A stretch of 15,458 nt of DNA, from the NCBI GenBank assembly GCA_031270755.1, contig JAISWV010000255.1, forward strand, positions 1 through 15,458, given 5' to 3'. The DNA is from Synergistaceae bacterium. GTDB taxonomy: Bacteria > Synergistota > Synergistia > Synergistales > Aminobacteriaceae. The notes under the pieces were generated by a model. That model ran no database searches and was not told the origin of the DNA. It saw only the letters and a program-made list of their open reading frames with translations. The translations under genes were made by a program, and so were the position numbers. Below, piece by piece: positions 1 to 6,393 of the stretch (its first letter is position 1; every line of letters starts with the position of its first letter).

Positions 1-2
1 GC

Positions 3-266
3 GAAGCCACCGCCAGCCCGGCGGTGCGGCAGGCATACCAGGACTGGGTGCTCGCCGATTTTCGCGAAAGAAGTCTGCTGCAAGGAGCACGAGACGAGGG
101 AAAAGCAGAGGGGATAACAGAGGGAATAACACAAGGAATAACACAAGGAATAACAAAAGAACGTTTTGCAATAGCAAAAAATGCCATTGCTATGAAAATG
201 CCAATCAGCCAAATTGAGCTACTGACTGGGCTGACCAGAACGCAGATTGAAGAATTGCAACTGTAG
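3..266 (+). CDS. C-terminal part of an Rpn/PD-(D/E)XK nuclease-transposase family protein (5' end outside the window)
   Basis: The frame is open from the left edge (first full codon at base 3) to a TAG at 264-266, giving about 87 residues. A GTG at 24 could be read as a start, but the frame continues upstream and no ribosome-binding site precedes it, so I treat this as the tail of a larger gene. The visible part begins with a VRQAYQDW-like helix, continues into a charged EGKAEG stretch, then four GIT(E/Q/K) tetrapeptides, and ends with a segment resembling a small helix-turn-helix (ISQIELLTGLTRTQIEEL). This tail plan, a charged linker with Gly-rich short repeats followed by a terminal 'I..I..LTGL....I..L' module, is typical of Rpn-type recombination-promoting nucleases and PD-(D/E)XK 'transposases'. 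The nuclease domain itself is not visible, so the family call rests on the tail only. Confidence 0.6.
   Translation, partial: EATASPAVRQAYQDWVLADFRERSLLQGARDEGKAEGITEGITQGITQGITKERFAIAKNAIAMKMPISQIELLTGLTRTQIEELQL
111..158 (+). repeat. Four 12-bp in-frame tandem repeats encoding GIT(E/Q/Q/K)
   Basis: Units at 111-122, 123-134, 135-146 and 147-158. The two central units are identical (GGAATAACACAA) and the outer ones differ by a few bases. The unit length is four codons, so copy-number change would keep the frame and only alter the linker length of the Rpn-like protein. Confidence 0.85.
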
Positions 267-295
267 CTGAAAAATCTAAAGTTTTTTGCGTATAT

Positions 296-380
296 GTAGG
301 GGTCAAGCCTGTATGTTCGCCTTGTTTTTTGTGTTTGCCGATCAAATTGACGGGGCAGACACGCAGGTTTGTTCCTGCTA
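296..380. repeat. Imperfect inverted repeat beginning GTAGGGG
   Basis: The left arm (about 302-321) and the reverse complement of the right arm (about 353-372) match at roughly 13 of 20 positions around a shared CCTG..TGT..GCC core, with a 31-bp spacer. The left end is GTAGGGG, the same terminal heptamer as the palindrome at 14274-14296. It resembles a degraded REP- or MITE-like palindromic element; no transposase is attached. Confidence 0.4.
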
Positions 381-432
381 TAAATGAATATTTCTATACC
401 TATATTGCGAAATTAAGAGGCAACGCGAACGA

Positions 433-460
433 TTGACAATTCCACGCAGAGAGGGATAAT
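433..460 (+). promoter_or_regulatory. Sigma70-type promoter
   Basis: A perfect -35 TTGACA at 433-438 is followed after 16 bp by GATAAT at 455-460 (5 of 6 to TATAAT). It points rightwards into the small ORF at 505, whose ribosome-binding site lies about 32 bp downstream. No other + strand gene is positioned to use it. Confidence 0.5.
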
Positions 461-504
461 AGTCGATAATAAAAATCTGAAAATAAAGTGGAAAGGAGTG
501 CGAG

Positions 505-588
505 ATGGTGGAGATAAATCTGGAATCTGGAAGAATACTCTGTTTTTACGCCTTTTGCTCTTGCAAACGCAGATGTAATCTGCCATAA
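505..588 (+). CDS. Possible 27-aa Cys-rich small protein
   Basis: ATG at 505 is preceded by a strong Shine-Dalgarno (AAAGGAG at 492-498, 6-nt spacing) and, about 45 bp upstream, by the best-looking promoter in the spacer. The ORF ends at TAA 586-588. The product starts MVEINLESGRIL and ends with four Cys and several basic residues (FCSCKRRCN). I do not recognise a family. The last codons overlap small hairpins (for example GCAGAT-GTA-ATCTGC), so the transcript could equally be a leader or small RNA. The case rests on promoter plus Shine-Dalgarno only. Confidence 0.25.
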   Translation: MVEINLESGRILCFYAFCSCKRRCNLP

Positions 589-730
589 TATGCCAGAGCC
601 TAGACTATAGCTATCTTTTAACCACTCCTTTAGAGGAATTTTTTTCTCTTCTCTCAGTTGAACGAGAATACAGGTCCAGCCGGTTTCACCGGAACCGTTG
701 ATTTTTGCTGAAATTCGGCAAACTGCGTAA

Positions 731-780
731 TTTGAAGCTGTTCTCCTTTTCCTTCAAAAGGGAGGGGGAACAGCTTGAAA
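731..780. other. Long stem-loop downstream of the helicase gene
   Basis: A perfect 9-bp arm AAGCTGTTC (735-743) pairs with GAACAGCTT (768-776). The stem continues inward with one mismatch or bulge (CTCCTTTT against AAAAGGGAG) and outward as TTT/AAA after a G-G mismatch. On the minus strand it lies about 90-130 nt beyond the helicase stop. It has no clear U-tract, so it may be a 3'-end stabiliser or an imperfect bidirectional terminator rather than a textbook intrinsic terminator. Confidence 0.5.
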
Positions 781-865
781 TGTCCCCTCCGGAGAGCTAA
801 GCGCGGGAGAAAAGCCGAAAGATTCATTTACCTGAAAAAATGGCTGCACCACAAAAATCAAGAAT

Positions 866-3166
866 CTATTTCAAATACGACACCATCTTTTCTACCGCCC
901 TCAGCGCCTCGGGGATGTCCAGGTATTTTTCTTCGAACGACTGGAGCAGAAGGCTTTCGGGGAGATAGCGGTCGTATTTTTCCCGTCCTTTGAGGGCGGG
1001 CTCGAACTTTGCGGCGATCCGGTCCACCGTGAGAGGAGTTTCCAAAAAGGGCGCGTAGGCCTCTCGGAGTTCATCGAGGGTTGTTCTTTTGAACTCCAGG
1101 GCGATGCCGTGGTCCTCCACCTCCATTTCGGTCAGGAGTCCCAGAGCCAGCAAAGTTCTGTGCACGGCGGAGCTCTCCCAGGGCAGCCACAGAAGGTTCT
1201 GTCCTTGCGGCACAAGGGGCGAGCCGAGAAGATTCGCTTCTTGCGCAGTGGTTCGGGCCTCCCGGAGCATCTTTGCGGCCTCCGGGTCCAGGTACCGGGG
1301 AACGTCGTTTCCGGCCAAGACCTCCAGCATTTTGCGCCGGACCCGGGAGTGGATTTCCGGCCCGGTGTCGCCGCCAAAAGGTGGGGCTTTGCCGCCTTGT
1401 GCCGGCTCCACGGTCATTTCGTTTTTTTCCATGTCGATGAGCAGAATTTTCCACCGTCGTCCCGCCAAAAGGATGAGCCCCTCGGGGATCATGTCCAAGG
1501 CCAAGAAGATGCTGCCGACTTTGCGCCCTCGATGGATCACGGAGATCTCCTGAGGCGTGTCGAAAGCGGCGTAAAAATCATAGCTCCGGACGAGGCGCTC
1601 GCCCTGGAGCCCCAAGATGAGCGCGCCCTCCCGGGTTTGTTCGATGAGGCCGTGGGCTCCCAGGGAGCGAAGGATTTCCACGAAAGCGGAACGCGACACG
1701 GCGGTGAAAGCTCCCTGCCCGATCAGGATCTGGTGGAGCCGCTTCGCGGAGACGCCCCCTTTTTCGGCGACGACGCTCAGACATTGCTGTACCAGTGTCG
1801 AATAGTGAGGTTGGCCGACGTCGGGGGGCTCGCACCATCGGTCGAACAGAAGCTCCGACATGGCAATGGCCTGCAGCAGCTCCGGGTGGATTCTCTCGAT
1901 AACGGACGCATGATCCAGCTTTTCCCCGGTTTTATCTACAATAAAAAGCACCAGGGCGGAGGGTTCTCCGTCTTTGCGGCCGCTTCGCCCCAGGCGCTGA
2001 CGGAGGGCGCTCACGGACCAGGGCGCGCCGAACTGTCCTACGCGCTGGACGTTCCCCACGTCGATCCCGAGCTCCAGAGTACTGGAGCAGAAGGTGACGG
2101 TCCCCTCCCTTGTTTTGAGGGCTTCTTCCGTGTCCTCCCGCTCGTCTTTCGCGAGGGAACCGTGGTGGACCCGATAGCGTTCGGGCAGCCCCTTGGACTC
2201 TACGGCCCTCTGAACCGTGTAAGCCAAGTGTTCGAGCATCCGTTTGGAGTTGACGAAAACCAGGGACGTGGAAGGAAACAGCCGTATCAGGTCAGAAACG
2301 TAGTCCGGCTCTCCCGGCGACAGAGAAGGCGATGATCGAGAAGGCGACGATAGAGGAGGCGTTGATTCAAAAGGAGCGGAAATCGCTTCGTCCCCGGATT
2401 CATCGTCTTTCCGGTCTTTGTCGGGGGTCCAGGGCCCTCGGCCCTGGCGGTAGGCTTTGAGGCGATAGAGGATTTCTTTGTCGTCGGGCGCGGTCAACAG
2501 TTTCACGTTTTGCGGGGCGCGGGGCCGCAGCCATGTTTTGGCCAACTCCAAGTCCCCGATCGTGGCGGACAAGGCCAAGAGCCGTATCGGGCGCACCTGC
2601 GTTCCGTGCGATCGGGCTTGTTCGGCGCGGGACAAGAGGCTTTTCAGCTGAGCTCCCCGCTCGGTTCCCATGAAAGCGTGCAGTTCGTCGAGAACGAGCC
2701 AGGAGACGTTTTTGAACAGAGGCGTCACGTGTTCGGAGTGGTTGACGAAGATGGACTCTATCGACTCCGGCGTGATGAGGAGGACGCCGCCAGGCGCGGT
2801 CAGGAATTTTTTCTTGCGCTGGGAGGCCACGTCCCCGTGCCACTTGAAAACAGGAATTCCCGAGCGTTGGCACAGGTCTTCGAGACGGTGAAATTGGTCG
2901 TTGATGAGGGCCCGAAGCGGGCTGACGTAAAGGCCCCGCAGCCCTTGCGTGGGTTTTCGCAAAATCTGAGAGAGGATAGGAAGAAAAGCGGCCTCCGTTT
3001 TGCCCGATGCCGTGTCGGCCGCCACGATCAGGTCTTCGTCCCCATCGAAAAAGGCGCGAATGACGGCCGCCTGAATGGGGCGCAGTTCGGTCCACCGCAT
3101 GTCGTACAGCTTTTGCTGCATGGCGGGATGGAGGAGAAAAAAGGCGGCCGTTTCGGCGTTTTTCAT
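866..3166 (-). CDS. Lhr-like DEAD/DEAH-box superfamily 2 helicase
   Basis: ATP-dependent nucleic-acid helicase. With numbering from the upstream TTG at 3187 (773 aa), the motifs run in SF2 order. They are a Q-motif-like RPIQ (36-39), motif I ADTASGKT (57-64), Ia SPLRAL, Ib TPES, motif II DELH (167-170), motif III SAT (207-209), motif IV around LVFVNSKR, motif V TLELGIDVG and motif VI QRLGRSGR (397-404). DELHAF and QRLGRSGR are typical of the Lhr branch. The C-terminal 350 residues lack recognisable motifs but fit the winged-helix/Lhr core region. A Ser/Pro-rich linker (about 268-292) built from a 15-bp DNA repeat separates the two RecA lobes. The start is uncertain: ATG 3166 is preferred over TTG 3187, but neither has a good Shine-Dalgarno. 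It lies downstream of pepF on the same strand. The substrate (DNA repair or RNA) cannot be told from sequence. Confidence 0.88.
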   Translation of the reverse strand: MKNAETAAFFLLHPAMQQKLYDMRWTELRPIQAAVIRAFFDGDEDLIVAADTASGKTEAAFLPILSQILRKPTQGLRGLYVSPLRALINDQFHRLEDLCQRSGIPVFKWHGDVASQRKKKFLTAPGGVLLITPESIESIFVNHSEHVTPLFKNVSWLVLDELHAFMGTERGAQLKSLLSRAEQARSHGTQVRPIRLLALSATIGDLELAKTWLRPRAPQNVKLLTAPDDKEILYRLKAYRQGRGPWTPDKDRKDDESGDEAISAPFESTPPLSSPSRSSPSLSPGEPDYVSDLIRLFPSTSLVFVNSKRMLEHLAYTVQRAVESKGLPERYRVHHGSLAKDEREDTEEALKTREGTVTFCSSTLELGIDVGNVQRVGQFGAPWSVSALRQRLGRSGRKDGEPSALVLFIVDKTGEKLDHASVIERIHPELLQAIAMSELLFDRWCEPPDVGQPHYSTLVQQCLSVVAEKGGVSAKRLHQILIGQGAFTAVSRSAFVEILRSLGAHGLIEQTREGALILGLQGERLVRSYDFYAAFDTPQEISVIHRGRKVGSIFLALDMIPEGLILLAGRRWKILLIDMEKNEMTVEPAQGGKAPPFGGDTGPEIHSRVRRKMLEVLAGNDVPRYLDPEAAKMLREARTTAQEANLLGSPLVPQGQNLLWLPWESSAVHRTLLALGLLTEMEVEDHGIALEFKRTTLDELREAYAPFLETPLTVDRIAAKFEPALKGREKYDRYLPESLLLQSFEEKYLDIPEALRAVEKMVSYLK
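2323..2367 (-). repeat. Three 15-bp tandem repeats in the helicase interdomain linker
   Basis: On the + strand the units are GAGAAGGCGATGATC (2323-2337), GAGAAGGCGACGATA (2338-2352) and GAGGAGGCGTTGATT (2353-2367). They encode Ser/Pro-rich pentapeptides (SSPSL, SSPSR, STPPL) between the RecA lobes of the helicase. The five-codon unit preserves frame. Confidence 0.8.
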
Positions 3167-3168
3167 AT

Positions 3169-3198
3169 TCGGTTCAATTCGATTCAATCCAATGCAAT
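3169..3198 (-). repeat. Degenerate 10-bp tandem repeat at the pepF-helicase junction
   Basis: On the + strand, TCGGTTCAAT (3169-3178), TCGATTCAAT (3179-3188, 9 of 10 to the first) and CCAATGCAAT (3189-3198, 7 of 10 to the second). It occupies the whole space between the pepF stop and the helicase ATG, where a ribosome-binding site would be expected. Confidence 0.6.
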
Positions 3199-5091
3199 TT
3201 AACTCGCTTTTGCTCCAAACAAGCTTTTCGCCTCGTTCAGTTTCTCCTTGAAGGTCTCCATAGTCCGCCGGAAGGGCTCGAGGCTCGTCAGGTCCACACC
3301 GGCCCTCTTCAAAATACTCAGGGAAAAATCGCTGGAGCCGCTTTTCAGGAAGGTCAGGTATCGTTCGCGGGCCAGCCCGTCCCCGTCACCGTCTAAAATT
3401 GCCTTAGCGAAGGCGCCCGCCGCGGTGAAGCCCGTCACGTATTTGTAAACGTAGAAAGCCGTGTAAAAATGCGGAATTCGGGCCCACTCCATGCGAAGGG
3501 GGTCGTCGATGACCATGACCGGTCCGTGGTATTTCGCGCAGAGCCTTCCCCACAAATCCCGGAGCCACTCTGGCGTCAGCGCTTCGCCGCCCTCGGCACG
3601 GCGGTGGGTTTCCCGCTCGTACTCCGCAAACATGGCCTGGCGGAAGAACGTCGTCCGCACCATGTCGAAGTAGTAAGTCAAAAGCCACTTCTTCTCGGCT
3701 GTCCTGGTGGGTTCCGGCTTTGCCGCGCTTCGGCGCAGCAGATACTCCAGCAGCAACGCCTCGTTGGTGGTGGACGCAACCTCGGCCAAAAGAATCGTGT
3801 AGTCGGCGTAAACCTGCGGTTGGGTTGTGTGGGCGTACCAAGAATGCAGGGAGTGCCCCATCTCGTGGGCAATGGTGAAGACGTCGCGCAGGGTTCCGTT
3901 GTAGTTCAGCAGCACGTAGGGGCGGGTGCCGTAGCTGCCCCAGGAGTACGCGCCTTTTTTCTTGCCCTGGTTCTCGTAGACGTCGATCCAGCGCTCCGCA
4001 AATCCCCGCTTCAGGTCGGCGGCGTAGTGGGGCCCCAGGGGTTCCAGGGCCTCCTCCACCATCTCCAGGGCCTCCTCGTAAGGGACGTCGATCAGAGGTT
4101 CCTCAGATAAAGGGACGTTCAAGTCGTATATGTGCAGTTCATCCAACCCCAGGGCCCGTTTCCGCAGGGCCATGTACTCGTGCTGGAGGGAAACGTGCTC
4201 TCCCGCGGTCTGCACCACGTTGTCGTAGACGGCCTCGGGCACGTTGTCCGGGAAAAGGGCCGCCTCCAAGCTGTTCGCGTACCTGCGCGCCTTGGAGTAG
4301 AAAATATCTCCCTTCACCGACCCCGCGTAGAGCGCGCCTATGGCGTTCTTGCAAGCGCTGTAGGTGTAGTGGATGCCCTCGAAGGCCGCTTTGCGTACGT
4401 TTCTGTCTTTACTGCGGCTGAGCTTGTAGTAGCGCTCCTCTGTCAGCTCCACGTCCTGTCCTTTTTCGTCCTTAATCGTGGGAAATTTCATGTCCGCGTC
4501 GGTCAGCATCGTGAAGGCGTTCTGCGCCACGCCGCCGATCTCGTGGGTCTGAGCCAGCAGTTCTTCCTCGCGATGCCCCAGTACGTGTTCTTTTTCCCTC
4601 AGCAGCTCGGAGAAGTAGAATTCGTAAAGCTTCAGGTCTTCTTTTTGAGCCGCGAATTTTTCGAGCTGCCCTTCCGGCATGGAGAGAACCTCGGGCCGGA
4701 AAAATGACACAGCGGCGGAGTGCCGCATGGACAGGTTCTCGGCTTTGTCCGCCAGCTCCTGACAGCGCGTGACGCGAAGGTCTTCGTGGCTCTTCATGTT
4801 GGCGTAGACGTAAAGCCGCCCCAGTTCTTTGGACACCGCTTCTTCTTCTCGAAGGAAGGCGAGAAGATCGTCGGCGGACGAGCTCGCCTTGCCCTCGAAG
4901 GCCGTCAAGGCATCGACTCTTGGAGTCAGCGCGGCGAAGGCCTTCTCCCACTCCTTGACGGAGGGATAAATATCTTCCAGGTTCCACTTGCATTGCTCGG
5001 GAATGTCGGCTCGTTCCGGGACTTTGCCCCCTTGGGACTTTGCCCCGTGGGTCCGCGTCTCGGCGGCCATGCGCTTCAAAAAATGCGTCAT
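3199..5091 (-). CDS. pepF: Oligoendopeptidase F (M3 family zinc metallopeptidase)
   Basis: Cytoplasmic zinc endopeptidase that cleaves short peptides. Counting from GTG 5103 (634 aa), the HExxH zinc motif is AHEMGH (H413, E414, H417), and the third ligand is E441 in the conserved AEVASTTNE. The N-terminal WNLEDIYPS (40-48) is the usual first conserved block of PepF, and the length is in the normal range (about 600 aa). Alternative starts are GTG 5103 and ATG 5091. I chose ATG 5091 because it is an ATG with GAG-rich sequence upstream, but the evidence is weak. A TATAAT lies at 5131-5136. The helicase follows after a short spacer. The role fits peptide fermentation or turnover. Family assignment is firm; the exact start is not. 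Confidence 0.95.
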   Translation of the reverse strand: MTHFLKRMAAETRTHGAKSQGGKVPERADIPEQCKWNLEDIYPSVKEWEKAFAALTPRVDALTAFEGKASSSADDLLAFLREEEAVSKELGRLYVYANMKSHEDLRVTRCQELADKAENLSMRHSAAVSFFRPEVLSMPEGQLEKFAAQKEDLKLYEFYFSELLREKEHVLGHREEELLAQTHEIGGVAQNAFTMLTDADMKFPTIKDEKGQDVELTEERYYKLSRSKDRNVRKAAFEGIHYTYSACKNAIGALYAGSVKGDIFYSKARRYANSLEAALFPDNVPEAVYDNVVQTAGEHVSLQHEYMALRKRALGLDELHIYDLNVPLSEEPLIDVPYEEALEMVEEALEPLGPHYAADLKRGFAERWIDVYENQGKKKGAYSWGSYGTRPYVLLNYNGTLRDVFTIAHEMGHSLHSWYAHTTQPQVYADYTILLAEVASTTNEALLLEYLLRRSAAKPEPTRTAEKKWLLTYYFDMVRTTFFRQAMFAEYERETHRRAEGGEALTPEWLRDLWGRLCAKYHGPVMVIDDPLRMEWARIPHFYTAFYVYKYVTGFTAAGAFAKAILDGDGDGLARERYLTFLKSGSSDFSLSILKRAGVDLTSLEPFRRTMETFKEKLNEAKSLFGAKAS

Positions 5092-5130
5092 CGTCTCTCG
5101 CACCTCGTTCTCATGTTATATGACGCCCGT

Positions 5131-5136
5131 ATTATA
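5131..5136 (-). promoter_or_regulatory. Probable -10 box for pepF
   Basis: A perfect TATAAT on the minus strand, 39 bp from the pepF ATG. No good -35 is visible because the upstream bases are a GC-alternating run. Transcription would give a leader of roughly 30 nt. Confidence 0.4.
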
Positions 5137-5185
5137 CCCTGAGGAAAGGGCAGCGCGCGCGGGGGGGTAAGTTGGGAAAAGCTGG

Positions 5186-5218
5186 AAAAAATTCGTTTTT
5201 GCACGCCTTCGGCATGCA
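5186..5218 (-). terminator. Intrinsic terminator after the D-2-hydroxyacid dehydrogenase
   Basis: On the minus strand an 8-bp stem TGCATGCC-GAA-GGCGTGCA (5218-5200, one G-T pair) starts six bases after the dehydrogenase stop codon. It is followed by AAAAACG and then a T-run (5192-5186). The T-run is a little displaced, so strength is uncertain. Confidence 0.55.
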
Positions 5219-5223
5219 CAGCG

Positions 5224-6174
5224 TTATTTATTATTTACAGGTTTATTCAGCGCGCTGGCCGGCGCTTTCCCTTCAATTACCGCCATGATATTGTCCAGGA
5301 AAAATCGATAGCGGGCTTTGTGGAATTTGAGCCCGTCCGGCATACCCGCCGTGTGGGGAGTAAGCAGGACGTTTTTCAAATCTCTCAAAGGAGAATCGAG
5401 GCTCAGCGGTTCTTTGTCAAAGACGTCGAGGCAGGCCCCGGCAATGGTTTTATTTTCGAGAGCCTCGATCAATTCGCGTTCGTGCACAATAGGACCTCGC
5501 GATGTGTTGATCAAGACCGCCGTGTCTTTCATGGCTTTGAACACAGATGCGTCGATCATATGGCGGGTTTGGTCGTTCAAAGGTACATGCACGGCGAGAA
5601 TATCCGATTCCCTGTATAACGTATCCCTCGTCACCATTTCTATTTTTTCTTCCGTTTCGATTGGCCGTCTGTTGTGTCCGATTACCCGCATATTCAGCGC
5701 GTTACAATACCGCGCCACGTTTTTTCCAATCGCGCCGACCCCCAAAATGCCGATCGTCTTACCCTCCAATTCGCTGCCTGTATAAAAGAGCCGTGATTCC
5801 TCTTCTTTATTTTTCATAAATCCGTCCAGGTAAGGAATATTTTTGAACCAGGCCAGAATAAAAGCCAGCACATGTTCCGCGACGGCCACGGCGTTGACTC
5901 CCGCGGCGTTCGCGGCCCAAATACCACGGCGAGTGCATTCTTCTATATCGACGTTGTCGTATCCGGCACCGGTTTGGACCAGTTTCAGATTGGGCGCTTT
6001 GTCGAGAAATACGCTATCCACCTCGACGTGTTCCGGAATGACGACGTCCGCGTCATACAAGGAAGCCGCCGCATTTTCCGGAGTTACGATATCGATCGTC
6101 CAGTCCTTTGGGAATTGAGGTGTTATACGGTTTCTGGAATATTCGGTAAAATAACCGACAATTACAATTTTCAT
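5224..6174 (-). CDS. D-isomer-specific 2-hydroxyacid dehydrogenase
   Basis: NAD(P)-dependent reductase/dehydrogenase interconverting 2-oxoacids and D-2-hydroxyacids, 316 aa from ATG 6174. The Rossmann motif is GVGAIG (G145, G147, G150). The catalytic triad is complete: R226 in NTSRG, E255 in DVFDKEP and H274 in LTPHTAG. The position after the second beta strand reads GHNRRP, without the acidic residue usual in NAD-specific members, so NADP(H) use is possible (inference). A longer frame from GTG 6219 has no family support and I rejected it. The gene lies between the vor terminator and its own terminator, so it is probably monocistronic. The substrate cannot be assigned (lactate, glycerate, hydroxyisocaproate and phosphoglycerate types all share these motifs). 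Length and motif order are normal. Confidence 0.93.
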   Translation of the reverse strand: MKIVIVGYFTEYSRNRITPQFPKDWTIDIVTPENAAASLYDADVVIPEHVEVDSVFLDKAPNLKLVQTGAGYDNVDIEECTRRGIWAANAAGVNAVAVAEHVLAFILAWFKNIPYLDGFMKNKEEESRLFYTGSELEGKTIGILGVGAIGKNVARYCNALNMRVIGHNRRPIETEEKIEMVTRDTLYRESDILAVHVPLNDQTRHMIDASVFKAMKDTAVLINTSRGPIVHERELIEALENKTIAGACLDVFDKEPLSLDSPLRDLKNVLLTPHTAGMPDGLKFHKARYRFFLDNIMAVIEGKAPASALNKPVNNK

Positions 6175-6216
6175 TATCCACTCTCTCTTTACGACATACA
6201 ATCGACAATCACAATT
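6156..6216 (-). repeat. Direct repeat of the dehydrogenase start region
   Basis: On the + strand CGACAATTACAATT (6156-6169) recurs as CGACAATCACAATT (6203-6216), 13 of 14 identical. On the minus strand both copies follow an ATG: ATGAAAATTGTAATTGTCG at the real start and ATGTGAATTGTGATTGTCG upstream, where the second codon is TGA. Confidence 0.6.
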
Positions 6217-6238
6217 CACATGCTATCGTCTTCTTGGA

Positions 6239-6247
6239 ATAATAACA
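6239..6247 (-). promoter_or_regulatory. Possible extended -10 promoter for the dehydrogenase
   Basis: The minus strand reads TGTTATTAT (TGn plus TATTAT, 5 of 6 to consensus), about 65 bp before the ATG at 6174 and downstream of the vor terminator. No convincing -35 is present, so this is only a candidate. Confidence 0.25.
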
Positions 6248-6310
6248 TACTGCCAAGCCTATAGAGGGCATTTACCACCAAGTTATCGTCCATGCCGGGA
6301 GCACCGCTGC

Positions 6311-6362
6311 TAAAAACTAAAAAGTGCGAAAGGACGGAGAAAATCCCGTTCTTTCGCACTTT
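6311..6362 (-). terminator. Strong intrinsic terminator ending the def-fmt-vor transcription unit
   Basis: The arms 6321-6337 (AAAGTGCGAAAGGACGG) and 6345-6362 pair over about 17 bp with one G-T, around a short loop. On the minus strand the stem is followed by TTTTTAGTTTTT (6322-6311). It sits about 30 bp beyond the vor gamma stop codon. Confidence 0.9.
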
Positions 6363-6393
6363 CGCGCTTTGCCTGCTATTCGGTGAAATCGCT

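Larger units (their letters stand above)
267..865. other. 599-bp gene-poor, AT-rich spacer
   Basis: No long ORF with coding character lies here on either strand. The spacer separates the convergent ends of the Rpn-like gene (+) and the helicase (-). It holds an imperfect inverted repeat (296-380), a sigma70-like promoter (433-460), a possible 27-codon ORF (505-588), a small GC hairpin at 680-692 (CCGGT-TTC-ACCGG, followed by a short T-rich stretch) and a long hairpin (731-780). Base composition is clearly poorer in GC than the flanking helicase gene, which fits acquired or non-coding DNA. Confidence 0.6.

Noticed and set aside
1109..2335. 408-codon open frame on the plus strand
   Set aside because: Antisense to the helicase, which has all SF2 motifs; no ribosome-binding site or family resemblance on the plus strand.
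6175..6219. Longer start of the hydroxyacid dehydrogenase at GTG 6219
   Set aside because: Family members start at the MKIVIVGYF-like strand; the extension is Cys-rich and has no Shine-Dalgarno.
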